From NCBI RefSeq assembly GCF_900094575.1, contig NZ_FMAE01000006.1, forward strand, positions 186,001 to 250,000: 64,000 nucleotides of DNA, read 5' to 3'. The notes beneath the pieces were generated by a model. That model did no database searches. It had not been told where the DNA came from and saw nothing but the letters and a program-made list of their open reading frames with translations. How positions within the stretch are numbered: the stretch's first letter is position 1; each line of letters starts with the position of its first letter. The translations under genes and the position numbers were made by a program. Below, one piece after another: positions 35,638-44,022 of this stretch. This DNA comes from Bradyrhizobium yuanmingense. Lineage in GTDB: Bacteria; Pseudomonadota; Alphaproteobacteria; Rhizobiales; Xanthobacteraceae.

Positions 35638-36429
35638 TCACATCGCGCGCGCAAGGACGATCGTGCCGGACAGGATGAGGAGCGCGCCTGCCGCATAACT
35701 CAACCGTTGGCCGAACGGCAGCAGCTTCTCGGCGGCGACATAGAGCGCGATGCCGATGATCCAGGCCAGGTTCATCACGCCGCCGACGAACAGCAATACC
35801 ATCAGAAACCAGCAGCAGCCGACGCAGTAGCTGCCGTGGCGAAGTCCCATCCGGAATGCGCCGCGCGTGCCGGGCCGCCAATGCCGGCTGAGAAACAACA
35901 GCGGACTGTCGCAGTAACGGAGGCAGGCCTGTTTGAGCGGCGTGAACTGATAGAGCCCTGCCGCAATCAGCACGCCGCCGCCCAGAATCGCGCTGGTGCT
36001 TGCCATCGCCATCGACAGCAACCCGAAGCGTTCGAATGCTGCTTGCACCAGGACCGCAGCGAGACTGAACCCGGCCCACGTCACGAGATAACCGGCGAGA
36101 AAGATCCAGCTATCGATTGCGGCGCGGGAGGCAGTCTCCTGCCTTCGCTTGACCGTCGCATACAAGAGAACGGTGGGCACCGCACTCGGCGCCATCATCG
36201 CGACCATCATCACCCACCACATCACGAACAGCAGCGCGCCATAGAACGGCGTCCACGGCATCGACGCCATGTCCGGCATGTCGGCCATCATCTCGGTGTC
36301 CATGCCGGCGCCCGCAGCGAGATAGGCCCAGGCGAGCGCGACCACTGCGGCGGTCCCGATCGCGACGATCAGCCGGTCGCGGTGGAGCAAGTGTTCGAGT
36401 ATCGAGCGCTCCTGCATCGACTTGTCCAT
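35638..36429 (-). CDS. DUF2182 membrane protein
   Basis: 263 residues with six or seven membrane helices. The segment FVMWWVMMVAMMAPSAVPT is the family signature, rich in Met and Trp; PLKQACLRYCDSPLLFLSRHW and GLRHGSYCVGCCWFLM add Cys/His clusters suggestive of metal binding. The family is described as predicted metal-binding integral membrane proteins of unknown function. The DUF1326 gene lies 48 bases upstream in the same orientation, and such pairs recur in bacteria. Start at 36429 (MDKSMQERSIL). Confidence 0.88.
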   Translation of the reverse strand: MDKSMQERSILEHLLHRDRLIVAIGTAAVVALAWAYLAAGAGMDTEMMADMPDMASMPWTPFYGALLFVMWWVMMVAMMAPSAVPTVLLYATVKRRQETASRAAIDSWIFLAGYLVTWAGFSLAAVLVQAAFERFGLLSMAMASTSAILGGGVLIAAGLYQFTPLKQACLRYCDSPLLFLSRHWRPGTRGAFRMGLRHGSYCVGCCWFLMVLLFVGGVMNLAWIIGIALYVAAEKLLPFGQRLSYAAGALLILSGTIVLARAM

Positions 36430-36477
36430 GGCGACGAGGAGCTGACACCGAGATCTCGTGTCGGTGTCAGCGCCGCA

Positions 36478-37110
36478 TCATGCCGCAACGCCCTTGGGCG
36501 TCTGCACGACATTGGCGAGCGAGCTATGCGTAGCGCGGGTCTCGAACCGGATCGCGCCGGTCGAGCGGATGTCGGCGGATGCGACCTCGGCCGCCCGATG
36601 TTCGAACCCTTCGGGCATGACCACCTGGATGCGGTGCGGATCACCGGTCACCGGATTCTTGATCGGCTCGACATCGGTCTCGAGCACGCCCTTGGCGACG
36701 AGTCTTGCGACGCGTCCGTCCTTGTCGAAGGAGAACTCGAACGGCACAAACACGGGATCATGGATCTTGGTGACGATCATGCTGACGATCTGGAACAGCG
36801 TGCCTTCGGCCGAATGCTTACCGGAGAAGATATCGAACAACGCCTGTCGCTGCTCCGCCGTGGCGCGTTCGTCGATGATGGGCTGGATTGTCCCGTTGCC
36901 CTCATGCAGCGGCCCGGGGAAATCGACCGTGATCGCAAAGCAGAGACCATCGAGCCTGGTCCCTTCGAAATGTCCCTTGGCGATCCGCATGGCGACCAAT
37001 CCCTTGCAATAGCCTTGGGTCGGCCGTGCGTTGAAATCGCAGGGGCAGCCGAACGCACAGGTGCAGTTCTTCATCCATTCGCCTTCGAGACGCCAGTCCG
37101 ATGCAGCCAT
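36478..37110 (-). CDS. DUF1326 domain-containing protein
   Basis: 210 residues. The N-terminal KNCTCAFGCPCDFNARPTQG motif holds three Cys of the conserved CTC...CPC set and is diagnostic of DUF1326. The rest is a soluble alpha/beta domain without signal peptide. Function unknown; the Cys cluster and the linked DUF2182 membrane protein suggest metal handling or redox, but this is inference. The start at 37110 follows AGGAGATG at good spacing. Confidence 0.88.
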   Translation of the reverse strand: MAASDWRLEGEWMKNCTCAFGCPCDFNARPTQGYCKGLVAMRIAKGHFEGTRLDGLCFAITVDFPGPLHEGNGTIQPIIDERATAEQRQALFDIFSGKHSAEGTLFQIVSMIVTKIHDPVFVPFEFSFDKDGRVARLVAKGVLETDVEPIKNPVTGDPHRIQVVMPEGFEHRAAEVASADIRSTGAIRFETRATHSSLANVVQTPKGVAA

Positions 37111-37325
37111 GGCACATCTCCTGATGTGAGCGGGGACGCGGCAGCCGTTGGATTTGTTCAGCGTTCTTGTCGAAGCAATGCGAAAAGGCGCGAGCGGGAT
37201 CGAGATCCGATCAGAAGGCCGGCATCGCAGAAATAGTCTGGTGGCGAGCTGCCGTTTACTGTCGGAGGATCATATCAGCGGCGGCCGGCTGCGTATAGCG
37301 GACGAGGGTCGTGGCTCGGGGGCAG

Positions 37326-37598
37326 CTACAGCTCGGGGGATGTCCGACGTCCGGGGCGTGGTGCGCAGGGGCGGGATGCGCTCTCCGACGCTCTTGTAAT
37401 TGAAATATCGAGAGAATTTCTAGCAAGCAACAAGAACGTATTGGCATGAGTGAGCACGTCCGGCTTTCCCTTCGGATTCCAGAGGATGCCAAATTGGTGA
37501 AGCCGCGCCGTGAGGAACGAGAACTGCCGAAACCGATCGAGGCCGCCATGGGCTTCGATCGCCAGTTGCTGAAGATTGGCATCGATCTCTTCCCTCAC
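37326..37598 (-). pseudogene. Truncated paralogue of the conserved hypothetical gene at 40698-41417
   Basis: The frame starts with GTG at 37598, overlapping the hydrolase TGA by four bases (GTGA). Its first ~50 residues (LQQLAIEAHGGLDRFRQFSF, then GILWNPKGKPDVLTHANTF) align with the N-terminus of the 239-residue protein encoded at 40698-41417 (IAIEAHGGLDRWRQFEQVSA, then GVLWSLKGQAVTLERTN). After about residue 55 the similarity ends in unrelated Arg/Pro/Ser sequence and the frame stops at 90 residues, far short of 239. This looks like a 3'-deleted gene copy. A novel short product is possible but less likely. Confidence 0.7.
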
Positions 37599-38419
37599 TC
37601 GTCCAGGAAGGTTCGGCAATGGGCGACGAACCTCGCTGGATACTGGAACAGCGCGCCGTGGCCGGAGTCCGGATAGAGAACGAGCTGGGCGTTCTTCATA
37701 GCCTTGAACATGTTGTAGGCGTTGATGCTCGGAAACATCGTGTCGTCGCTGCCGTGCACGATGAGCGTAGGCTGCGCGATGGCGCCGAGCGTCGCTTCGC
37801 CTTCATGCTTCCTGGCGCACCAGCCAATGATTGCCTTCGCCTGCGCGTTGCTGACATCCTCGCCGCTGTCCGGATCACGATCCTCCTTGCGCATCGTTGC
37901 GCGGGCGACGAAAGCGCGGCCGGCGCGCTGACTTTCTTCGGAGGGTGTGAAGAACAGGGGCAACCGCACATCCGTCCCGCTTTGAGCGAAGGCTTCGTCG
38001 ACTACGGCGAGCAGATGTTCCTCGCCCCCGCGCGGTGCAGCGCCGGCGATGATGAGCTTGCGGATCAAGCCGGGGTGCTGCACGGCAAGCACTTGGGTGA
38101 GCATGCCGCCGAGGGAGAAGCCGAGGAGGTCAACCTTTGGCAGATCAAGGCCTCGTATGAATGTCTCGGCATCCGAGGCCATCTGCTCCACCGTGTCGGG
38201 CGTCCGGCCGGTCGAGGTGCCTATGCCGAGATTGTTGAACGCAATGACGGGCCGCGTTTCAGCAAGGCTATTCACCACTGCCGGATCCCAGGCATCCATC
38301 GTCCCGGTGAAGTGCTGCAGCAGGATGAGCGGCGTCCCGGCCGTCGGGCCGAGCCGCCGGAAGGCGAAGCGCACATCGCCGACGTTCAAAGATTCTGTTC
38401 TAGCGGTTTCGAGCGACAT
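37595..38419 (-). CDS. Alpha/beta hydrolase
   Basis: 274 residues. Nucleophile elbow GFSLGG (Ser ~102), acid Asp in VHGSDDTMFPS and His in YPDSGHGALFQ complete the triad; LILLQHFTGTMDAWDP is the oxyanion-hole region. The family includes esterases and lactonases; the substrate is unknown. It is downstream of the zinc alcohol dehydrogenase gene (62 bases) and overlaps the truncated gene by four bases, so all three probably shared a transcript. A GlxA-type regulator is transcribed divergently from the dehydrogenase and may control them. Confidence 0.9.
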   Translation of the reverse strand: MSLETARTESLNVGDVRFAFRRLGPTAGTPLILLQHFTGTMDAWDPAVVNSLAETRPVIAFNNLGIGTSTGRTPDTVEQMASDAETFIRGLDLPKVDLLGFSLGGMLTQVLAVQHPGLIRKLIIAGAAPRGGEEHLLAVVDEAFAQSGTDVRLPLFFTPSEESQRAGRAFVARATMRKEDRDPDSGEDVSNAQAKAIIGWCARKHEGEATLGAIAQPTLIVHGSDDTMFPSINAYNMFKAMKNAQLVLYPDSGHGALFQYPARFVAHCRTFLDE

Positions 38420-38481
38420 GGTTGCTCCTTTGTGAGTTGCATTGCTTGATGCGGAGTCGATCCTGATGATTGGCGGCGCAT

Positions 38482-39501
38482 CTACATGGTGAGGACGATG
38501 CGAAAGCGGGCTTCGCCCGCCATCATCTTGCGATACGCTTCGGGCGCGCGTTCTAGCGGCATCGTCTCGATCATGGCGGCAACGCCAGCGAGCGAGCTAA
38601 ACCGCAAGGTGGCATCGGCGGTCGCTGGATCGCCGGTCAAGGCGCCTTCGATCGAACGCTCGCCGAACAGGAGGTCGGACGTCGCGATCTCCGCAGGTTC
38701 GGGAGATGCGCCGAGCGCGATGATCCGGCCGCGCGGCCGAAGCCCCTTCACCGCGTCTGCCACAGCTCTACCACCTGACGCGGTGATGACGACGAGCTGC
38801 GCGCCGCCGAGATCCTGCAGCGCGGAAGCAACCGCGACGCTCGAGCTGTCGACATAATGGTGGGCGCCAAGCTTTCCGGCGAGACCACCTTTGTCCGGTC
38901 CGCGCCCAATCGCCACGACCTCGAAGCCCATGCGCCGGGCGAACTGCACGGCGAGGTGCCCGAGGCCGCCAATGCCGATCACGGCGACCAGATCGCCGGC
39001 GCGAGCGGGAGAGTTGCGGAGCGCGCTGAAGGTCGTCAGTCCGGCGCAGAGCAGCGGAGCGGCGTCTTCCGAGGCGAGCCCATCGGGAATCGACACGAGG
39101 CCACTTGAGCGCGCGAGCATGTACTGCGCGTAGCCCCCGTCATGATGAACGCCGGTGAACTCCTGGTTCCGGCAATTGACGAGATCGCCGCCGCGGCACT
39201 CTGCACAGTGTCCGCAACTGCCTCCGAGGAAGCCGATGCCGACGCGCTGCCCGAGCGTCCAACCCTCGACGTTGCTGCCGACCGCGTCGATCACGCCTAC
39301 AGCCTCGTGGCCCGGCACGCGCGGCCATTGGATCGGAAAAGCCCCTTCGACGGTCGCGGCGTCGGAGTGGCAGACACCGCAGGCCTCGACGCGAAGGCGG
39401 ACCTGCCCGGGGCCGGGATCGACAAGCGGCTTTTGCGTCAGTTCGAGCTGTCCCGGCGCGACGGCCTGAACAGCGCTGTATGTCGTCGGATCGCTCGACA
39501 T
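38482..39501 (-). CDS. Zinc-dependent alcohol dehydrogenase (AdhP-like)
   Basis: 339 residues, medium-chain dehydrogenase. Catalytic zinc ligands in ACGVCHSDAATVEG and PGHEAVGVID, structural zinc cluster GGSCGHCAECRGGDLVNC, and NAD-binding GIGGLGHLAVQFARRMG. It should interconvert alcohols and aldehydes with NAD(P). The start at 39501 gives MSSDPTTYSAVQAV. It heads the dehydrogenase-hydrolase unit and is divergent from the GlxA-type regulator gene at 39648, with a 146-bp shared promoter region. Confidence 0.93.
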   Translation of the reverse strand: MSSDPTTYSAVQAVAPGQLELTQKPLVDPGPGQVRLRVEACGVCHSDAATVEGAFPIQWPRVPGHEAVGVIDAVGSNVEGWTLGQRVGIGFLGGSCGHCAECRGGDLVNCRNQEFTGVHHDGGYAQYMLARSSGLVSIPDGLASEDAAPLLCAGLTTFSALRNSPARAGDLVAVIGIGGLGHLAVQFARRMGFEVVAIGRGPDKGGLAGKLGAHHYVDSSSVAVASALQDLGGAQLVVITASGGRAVADAVKGLRPRGRIIALGASPEPAEIATSDLLFGERSIEGALTGDPATADATLRFSSLAGVAAMIETMPLERAPEAYRKMMAGEARFRIVLTM

Positions 39502-39647
39502 GAAAGCTCCAAGGTCTGAAAACCTGTCGGAGCGCTACCAGCGGCCTGCCCAAGCCGACAGGACGTAGATGCCATCATTCCGGCCATGCATGGCGAAACA
39601 TCGCTGGAACGACCATCTAGGCGATTAGCAACCGTCGCGGAGAAAGC

Positions 39648-40589
39648 ATGAAGATCGGCCTCGTCCTTTGCCCGAGTTTCCAACCCGTCTGCTTCGGAGC
39701 CGTCGCAGCGTTCGACGTGGCCAACAAGCAGGCCGGCGAGAAGGTCTATGACGTGCGCGTCCTCTCGGAGGAAGGAGGACTGGTCGCCTCGTCATCCGGC
39801 ATGCAGGTCATGACGGACCCAATCGACGATGCTCGCTATGACACGCTGATCGTCGCCGCGGGCCTGGAGATACCGACCTCGTCGCCGGGATTGGTCCGGC
39901 TGCTTCGCGCTGCTGCTCGCGACGCGCGCCGCGTCGCCGCCATCTGCCTGAGCTCGTTCGTCCTGGGAGATGCGGGCTTGCTGAACGGCCGGCGCGCCAC
40001 CACGCATTGGCGTTACGCGCAGGCGCTGCAGGACCGTTTCCCCAGCTGCGAGGTCGACATGGACAAGATCTTCATCGCGGACGGACCGATATGGACGTCA
40101 GCCGGCATGACCGCGGGAACGGACCTGGTCGTGGGCATGATCGAGCGCGACCACGGCTCCGATATTGCCCGTTCGGTCGCGAAGGGCATGGTCATGTACC
40201 ATCGCCGCTCAGGCGGACAGTCCCAGCATTCCACTTTGCTGGACCTCGGCGCGAATGAAGATCGGGTCCAGCGCGTGCTGAACTACGCTCGTCAGAACCT
40301 TGCCGAAAACCTCACCGTTGACGAGCTTGCCGAGGCCGCGTGCCTCAGCCCCCGGCAGTTCACGCGGCTGTTTCGGGCGGAAACCGGCACCACGCCCGCA
40401 AAGGCGGTCGAAGCGTTGCGCGTCGAAGCCGCGAAGTTGATGCTGGAACAAAGCCGGTTGCCGATCGAGGTCATCGCTCGCGAGGTGGGATTCGCGAACC
40501 GGGAGCGGATGCGTCTGGCGTTTGCGCGCGTGCTTGGGGAGGTCCCCAGAGCCATCCGCAATGATGCCGGACCGCTGGCCGCACTATGA
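39648..40589 (+). CDS. GlxA-family AraC-type transcriptional regulator
   Basis: 313 residues. The N-terminal ~190 residues form a DJ-1/PfpI amidotransferase-like domain (CLSSFVLGDAGLLNGRRATT, THWRYAQ), which senses rather than catalyses in this family. The C-terminal ~100 residues are an AraC HTH (ENLTVDELAEAACLSPRQFT, then VGFANRERMRLAFARVLG). The divergent dehydrogenase-hydrolase genes are the obvious targets. The start at 39648 has GGAGAAAGC upstream. Confidence 0.92.
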   Translation: MKIGLVLCPSFQPVCFGAVAAFDVANKQAGEKVYDVRVLSEEGGLVASSSGMQVMTDPIDDARYDTLIVAAGLEIPTSSPGLVRLLRAAARDARRVAAICLSSFVLGDAGLLNGRRATTHWRYAQALQDRFPSCEVDMDKIFIADGPIWTSAGMTAGTDLVVGMIERDHGSDIARSVAKGMVMYHRRSGGQSQHSTLLDLGANEDRVQRVLNYARQNLAENLTVDELAEAACLSPRQFTRLFRAETGTTPAKAVEALRVEAAKLMLEQSRLPIEVIAREVGFANRERMRLAFARVLGEVPRAIRNDAGPLAAL

Positions 40590-40697
40590 TCGACGCGCGA
40601 CCACGGCAATGCGTGTGAGAAGGCGGCCCATGTCGGATCAATCGTCAAAGGCCACCGGCTTCTCATGCCGTCGAGTTTGGATTCCAAAGGCTCATCG

Positions 40698-41417
40698 CTA
40701 GCTGAGACGGATGTTGGAGAGATCGATCGAAACGACGAGGGGCTCGGTGCTGAAGCTGCCGTCTGGCTGGCGGGAATAGATCCGGCGTTTCGTCGGGAAT
40801 TTGATGCCCGAGACTTCCGTGTAGTCTTCGATGATATGCGCGCCGGGCGTGTTGCCGGAGATCTCGACGTTGTAGTCGTGGCGCTTCAGCAGCCCCTCAC
40901 CGTCGAAATAGAGCGTCTGCACGGTGCTGTGCGTCGCGATCTCTGCCGGAAATCGCACCGCAAGGCGGCGCCAGTCTCCGCTGTCGGTCGGCCAGGGCTC
41001 CAGTTCCTCGGTCTCAAGTCTCGGCCAGGCAAGCAGGAACGGCATGTTCAGATAGGTCCACATCGCGCAGCCGGCGAAGTAGGCGAGTTGCAGTTCAGTC
41101 CACGGCGTTTGCAACTCATGGCCGGCAAAGCTCGCGCGCGGCTCAAGCAGCTCTTCGAGAACCGTTCCGTTGTCTGCTTCCAGAGCCACCCGGCTCGGCT
41201 CAAAGCGCGAGCGGCGATGGTCAGCGCCGAACGGAGCGTGTGACGCCCACTGCCTCTTCAGACCCACGGTGACGTTGGTCCGCTCGAGGGTGACTGCCTG
41301 TCCCTTCAAGGACCACAGGACGCCGCCCTGCACAAGATCGGCCGACACCTGCTCGAACTGCCGCCACCGATCGAGGCCTCCATGGGCTTCGATGGCTATA
41401 TCCTTGAGTTGCTTCAT
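40698..41417 (-). CDS. Conserved hypothetical protein (full-length paralogue of the fragment at 37326)
   Basis: 239 residues, no signal peptide. N-terminus IAIEAHGGLDRWRQFEQVSA is followed by a beta-rich body with WTELQLAYFAGCAMWTYLN, LYFDGEGLLKRHDYNVEISG and YTEVSGIKFPTKRRIYSR, which reads like a LolA/outer-membrane-lipoprotein-sorting-like or lipid-binding half-barrel. No known catalytic motif. It is convergent with the GlxA-type regulator. A gene fragment with the same N-terminus lies 3 kb away beyond that regulator, so the locus seems to have undergone a duplication. Ends at 40698 with no clear terminator. Confidence 0.75.
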   Translation of the reverse strand: MKQLKDIAIEAHGGLDRWRQFEQVSADLVQGGVLWSLKGQAVTLERTNVTVGLKRQWASHAPFGADHRRSRFEPSRVALEADNGTVLEELLEPRASFAGHELQTPWTELQLAYFAGCAMWTYLNMPFLLAWPRLETEELEPWPTDSGDWRRLAVRFPAEIATHSTVQTLYFDGEGLLKRHDYNVEISGNTPGAHIIEDYTEVSGIKFPTKRRIYSRQPDGSFSTEPLVVSIDLSNIRLS

Positions 41418-41656
41418 GGTTGGGCTCCTGCGGAAGCCGCGCGGGATCGCGCAGCCTTTAGCGGGAGCCTAGGCGGTCGGCCAAGCCTGCCGAACGACTT
41501 AGATGCCTTGATTCCAGACGCCGCCGCGCGCCGGGTTTTCCAGATGCCTCTTGGCAAGCTCCAGGAAGAGAAAAGAAAAACGCGAGCGCGCTTCGCGCCG
41601 GTAATCTGGCAAGCGCTATCGTACGAGATCGTGCTTCAGTGTGGAAAAGCGTAGAT

Positions 41657-41732
41657 TGGTGCCCAGGGGCGGAATCGAACCACCGACACTGCGATTTTCA
41701 GTCGCATGCTCTACCAACTGAGCTACCTGGGC
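41657..41732 (-). tRNA. tRNA-Phe (GAA)
   Basis: Read on the minus strand: acceptor GCCCAGG...CCTGGGC-ACCA, D arm AGCTCAGTTGGTAGAGC, anticodon loop CTGAAAA giving GAA, T loop GGTTCGATTCC. CCA is encoded. 76 bases. Confidence 0.98.
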
Positions 41733-41918
41733 GTGCTCCAAGAGAGGGGCCAAAGCCCATCGAGCGGGCGGTTTATAGTGGGCTCGGAGCGGCCTGTCCA
41801 CCCGGCTTCGCGAAGTGGCTGCGCCGGGCGCGGCCCTTCTGTGCACAAGATCGGGCGGGGTTGCTGCGGCTGCTGCTCGGCGCTTCAGCGAGGCAATTAA
41901 AGCTTTGATACAGCTCGA

Positions 41919-42101
41919 TTATTCGACGTCGTCGGTTTCGTCGTCGCGGCCGGGGATGACGTAGGAGCCCTTCAGCCAGCGGTTCAGGTCGACGTCGCGA
42001 CAGCGCGAGGAGCAGAACGGACGGGTGGCCTGCGTCTGCGGCTTGCCGCAGATCGGGCAGGTTTTGAGCGGGCCGGTGGGCTTGTTGACCTGGTCGTCCA
42101 T
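41919..42101 (-). CDS. yacG: DNA gyrase inhibitor YacG
   Basis: 60 residues. Four-Cys zinc motif CPICGK...RPFCSSRCRDVDLNRW, then GSYVIPG and an acidic tail (DDETDDVE), the standard YacG layout. It binds GyrB and inhibits gyrase. The ATG at 42101 gives MDDQVNKPTGPLKTCPIC; a longer frame upstream has no such support. It follows maf in the conserved hisD-maf-yacG-tRNA-Phe block. Confidence 0.93.
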   Translation of the reverse strand: MDDQVNKPTGPLKTCPICGKPQTQATRPFCSSRCRDVDLNRWLKGSYVIPGRDDETDDVE

Positions 42102-42267
42102 GGATGTCGGCAGCTTACACGGGGTGACGGGGTTCAAGAGCCTGCCCGGAAACGGGTTCCCGGTGCAGCTGCGCATGCGCCGCTGGTCGGACCCGGCGGG
42201 GCCATTCTACTGTGCATGGGGTTGTTTTCGAGGTTTTTGTCGGCGCGGCCCTTGGGCTCACTTGGGC

Positions 42268-42897
42268 TCACACCGCGATGGTATTGAGCCAGCCGAAGCG
42301 GATCGGAAAGCCCTCGCCGCCGAGCAGCGTCGTGGTCTCGTACAGCGGCAGGCCGACGACGTTGGTGTAGGACCCCACCATCTTGACCACGAAGGATCCG
42401 GCGATGCCCTGCACGGCGTAGCCGCCGGCTTTGCCGCGCCATTCGCCGGAGCCGATATAGGCCTGGATGTCGTCCTCGGACAGGCGCTTGAAGCGCACGC
42501 GCGTCTCGACCAGACGCTGGCGGAAAGCCTCGCGCGGCGTGACCAGGCAGATCGCGGTGTAGACGCGGTGGTTGCGGCCCGACAGCAGCCGCAGGCACTG
42601 CGCGGCCTCGTCGACCAGATTGGCCTTGGGCAGGATGCGGCGGCCGACCGCCACCACCGTGTCGGCGGCGAGGATGAAGGCGCCGCGCAACTCGTCGTCG
42701 AGCTGCACCGACTTCAGCGCAGCGTCGGCCTTGGCCCTCGCCAGCCGGTTGGCGCAGGCGCGCGGCAGCTCGCCCCGCCTCGGCGTCTCGTCGACGTCGG
42801 CCGGCCGGAGCGCATCCGGCTCGATGCCGGCCTGGTTGAGCAGCGACAGCCGACGCGGCGAGCCGGAGGCAAGTACGAATTTGGGGCGGCCAAGCAT
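42268..42897 (-). CDS. maf: Maf-family nucleotide pyrophosphatase
   Basis: 209 residues. ASGSPRRLSLLNQAG at the N-terminus, catalytic Asp in FILAADTVVAVG, and YIGSGEWRGKAGGYAVQGIA near the C-terminus are Maf signatures. Maf proteins hydrolyse non-canonical or canonical NTPs and influence septum formation. It is located between the phosphatase-like gene (154 bases upstream) and yacG (166 bases downstream), the usual order in this group. Start at 42897 gives MLGRPKFVLASGS. Confidence 0.93.
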   Translation of the reverse strand: MLGRPKFVLASGSPRRLSLLNQAGIEPDALRPADVDETPRRGELPRACANRLARAKADAALKSVQLDDELRGAFILAADTVVAVGRRILPKANLVDEAAQCLRLLSGRNHRVYTAICLVTPREAFRQRLVETRVRFKRLSEDDIQAYIGSGEWRGKAGGYAVQGIAGSFVVKMVGSYTNVVGLPLYETTTLLGGEGFPIRFGWLNTIAV

Positions 42898-43051
42898 CAG
42901 GTGATTTGGAAGATGAGGCAGGGGTGAATTGCGCGCGGAACCTATCGGAAGGGGGCCGGTTTCACAACCCGGGAACCGGAGTTTGGTGATTCGAGGTATC
43001 CGCCACGGCTGTGCCTGCTCTCTGTGACGCGGGTGTTACGGCGGGCTGATG

Positions 43052-43519
43052 CTACCCGCTCGCCGCGCCGACCTTGGCGAAGCGCCGCCGGATGCGCATC
43101 AGGAGCTGATCGCAGACCTCGCGATAGGCAGCCAGCTTCTGGTCGCGGCTGCCTTCGATGGTGGTGGGATCCTGCGTCGGCCAGTATTCGACCTCGGCCG
43201 CGAGCGTTCGCGTCAGCTCCAGCGCCTTGTGATGCGCCTCGGGCGAGAGCGTGATGATGAGGTCGAAATTCAGTCCCTCCCAATCCTCCAGCTCCTCGAA
43301 GGTCTGCGGCTTGTGGCCGGAGATGTCCTGGCCGAGCTCGCCCATCACGGCCACGGCGAAGGGATCGAGCTCGCCCTTCTTGGTGCCGGCCGACTTCACA
43401 TAGAGCCCTTGCGGAAACATGTGCTGCAACAGGCTCGCGGCCATCGGCGAGCGCACGCTGTTCATCGCACAGGCGAACAGCACCGACTGAGGATCGCGTG
43501 CGCGTGGCGGATCCGCCAT
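43052..43519 (-). CDS. Low-molecular-weight protein tyrosine phosphatase-like / ArsC-like protein
   Basis: 155 residues. VLFACAMNSVRSPMA carries the CX5R phosphate loop, and EYWPTQDPTTIEG supplies the general-acid Asp. These belong to the LMW-PTP/arsenate reductase superfamily; the exact substrate is not known. It begins 5 bases after the UPF0262 gene stop and so is in one operon with it and hisD. In related genomes I recall this gene next to maf as here. Confidence 0.88.
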   Translation of the reverse strand: MADPPRARDPQSVLFACAMNSVRSPMAASLLQHMFPQGLYVKSAGTKKGELDPFAVAVMGELGQDISGHKPQTFEELEDWEGLNFDLIITLSPEAHHKALELTRTLAAEVEYWPTQDPTTIEGSRDQKLAAYREVCDQLLMRIRRRFAKVGAASG

Positions 43520-43524
43520 CGCGC

Positions 43525-44022
43525 TCAGCCCTTCCAGTGCAGGACTGTAATGAGCGTGAACAGCCGGCGCGAGGTCTCGAAGTCGACCCGCACCTTGCCT
43601 TTCAGCCGCTCCTGGAGCGTGCGCGATCCCTCGTCGTGGATGCCGCGGCGGCCCATGTCGATGGCCTCGATCTTGTCGGGAGTCGCGGTGCGGATCGCCT
43701 GGTAATAGCTGTCGCAGATCATGAAATAGTCTTTCACGATCCGCCGGAACGGCGTCAGCGACAACAGATGCGCGACCACGGGCGTGCCGTCCTCGCGGCG
43801 GATGTCGAACATCAGCCGGTTGCCGGTGATGCCGATATGCAGCGTGAACGGGCCCTTGCCGTCCGCGCCCTCGGGCGCAAACAGGTTCTGCTCGATCAGA
43901 TCGTAGATCGCGATCGCCCGCTCGTGCTCGATGTCGGGCCCGGAACGGCCAATCGATTCCTCGTCGAGCGTGACGCCGACGATGCGATTAGTTGAGTCGT
44001 CCTGTGCGGGCGGCTTTGTCAT
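43525..44022 (-). CDS. UPF0262 family protein
   Basis: 165 residues. Conserved segments IVGVTLDEESIGRSGPDIEH, ERAIAIYDLIEQNLF, LSLTPFRRIVKDYFMICDSY and IEAIDMGRRGIHDEG define UPF0262, found in alphaproteobacteria next to hisD; function unknown. Its ATG overlaps the hisD stop in a four-base ATGA overlap, so translation is coupled. It is followed after 5 bases by the phosphatase-like gene. Confidence 0.92.
   Translation of the reverse strand: MTKPPAQDDSTNRIVGVTLDEESIGRSGPDIEHERAIAIYDLIEQNLFAPEGADGKGPFTLHIGITGNRLMFDIRREDGTPVVAHLLSLTPFRRIVKDYFMICDSYYQAIRTATPDKIEAIDMGRRGIHDEGSRTLQERLKGKVRVDFETSRRLFTLITVLHWKG

Noticed and set aside
41657..41732. Possible integration site at tRNA-Phe
   Set aside because: No integrase, no direct repeat of the tRNA 3' end and normal core genes on the yacG side.
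42942..43283. 113-codon minus-strand frame between maf and the phosphatase-like gene
   Set aside because: Out-of-frame reading of the phosphatase-like gene (His/Arg/Gly rich); does not encode infA.
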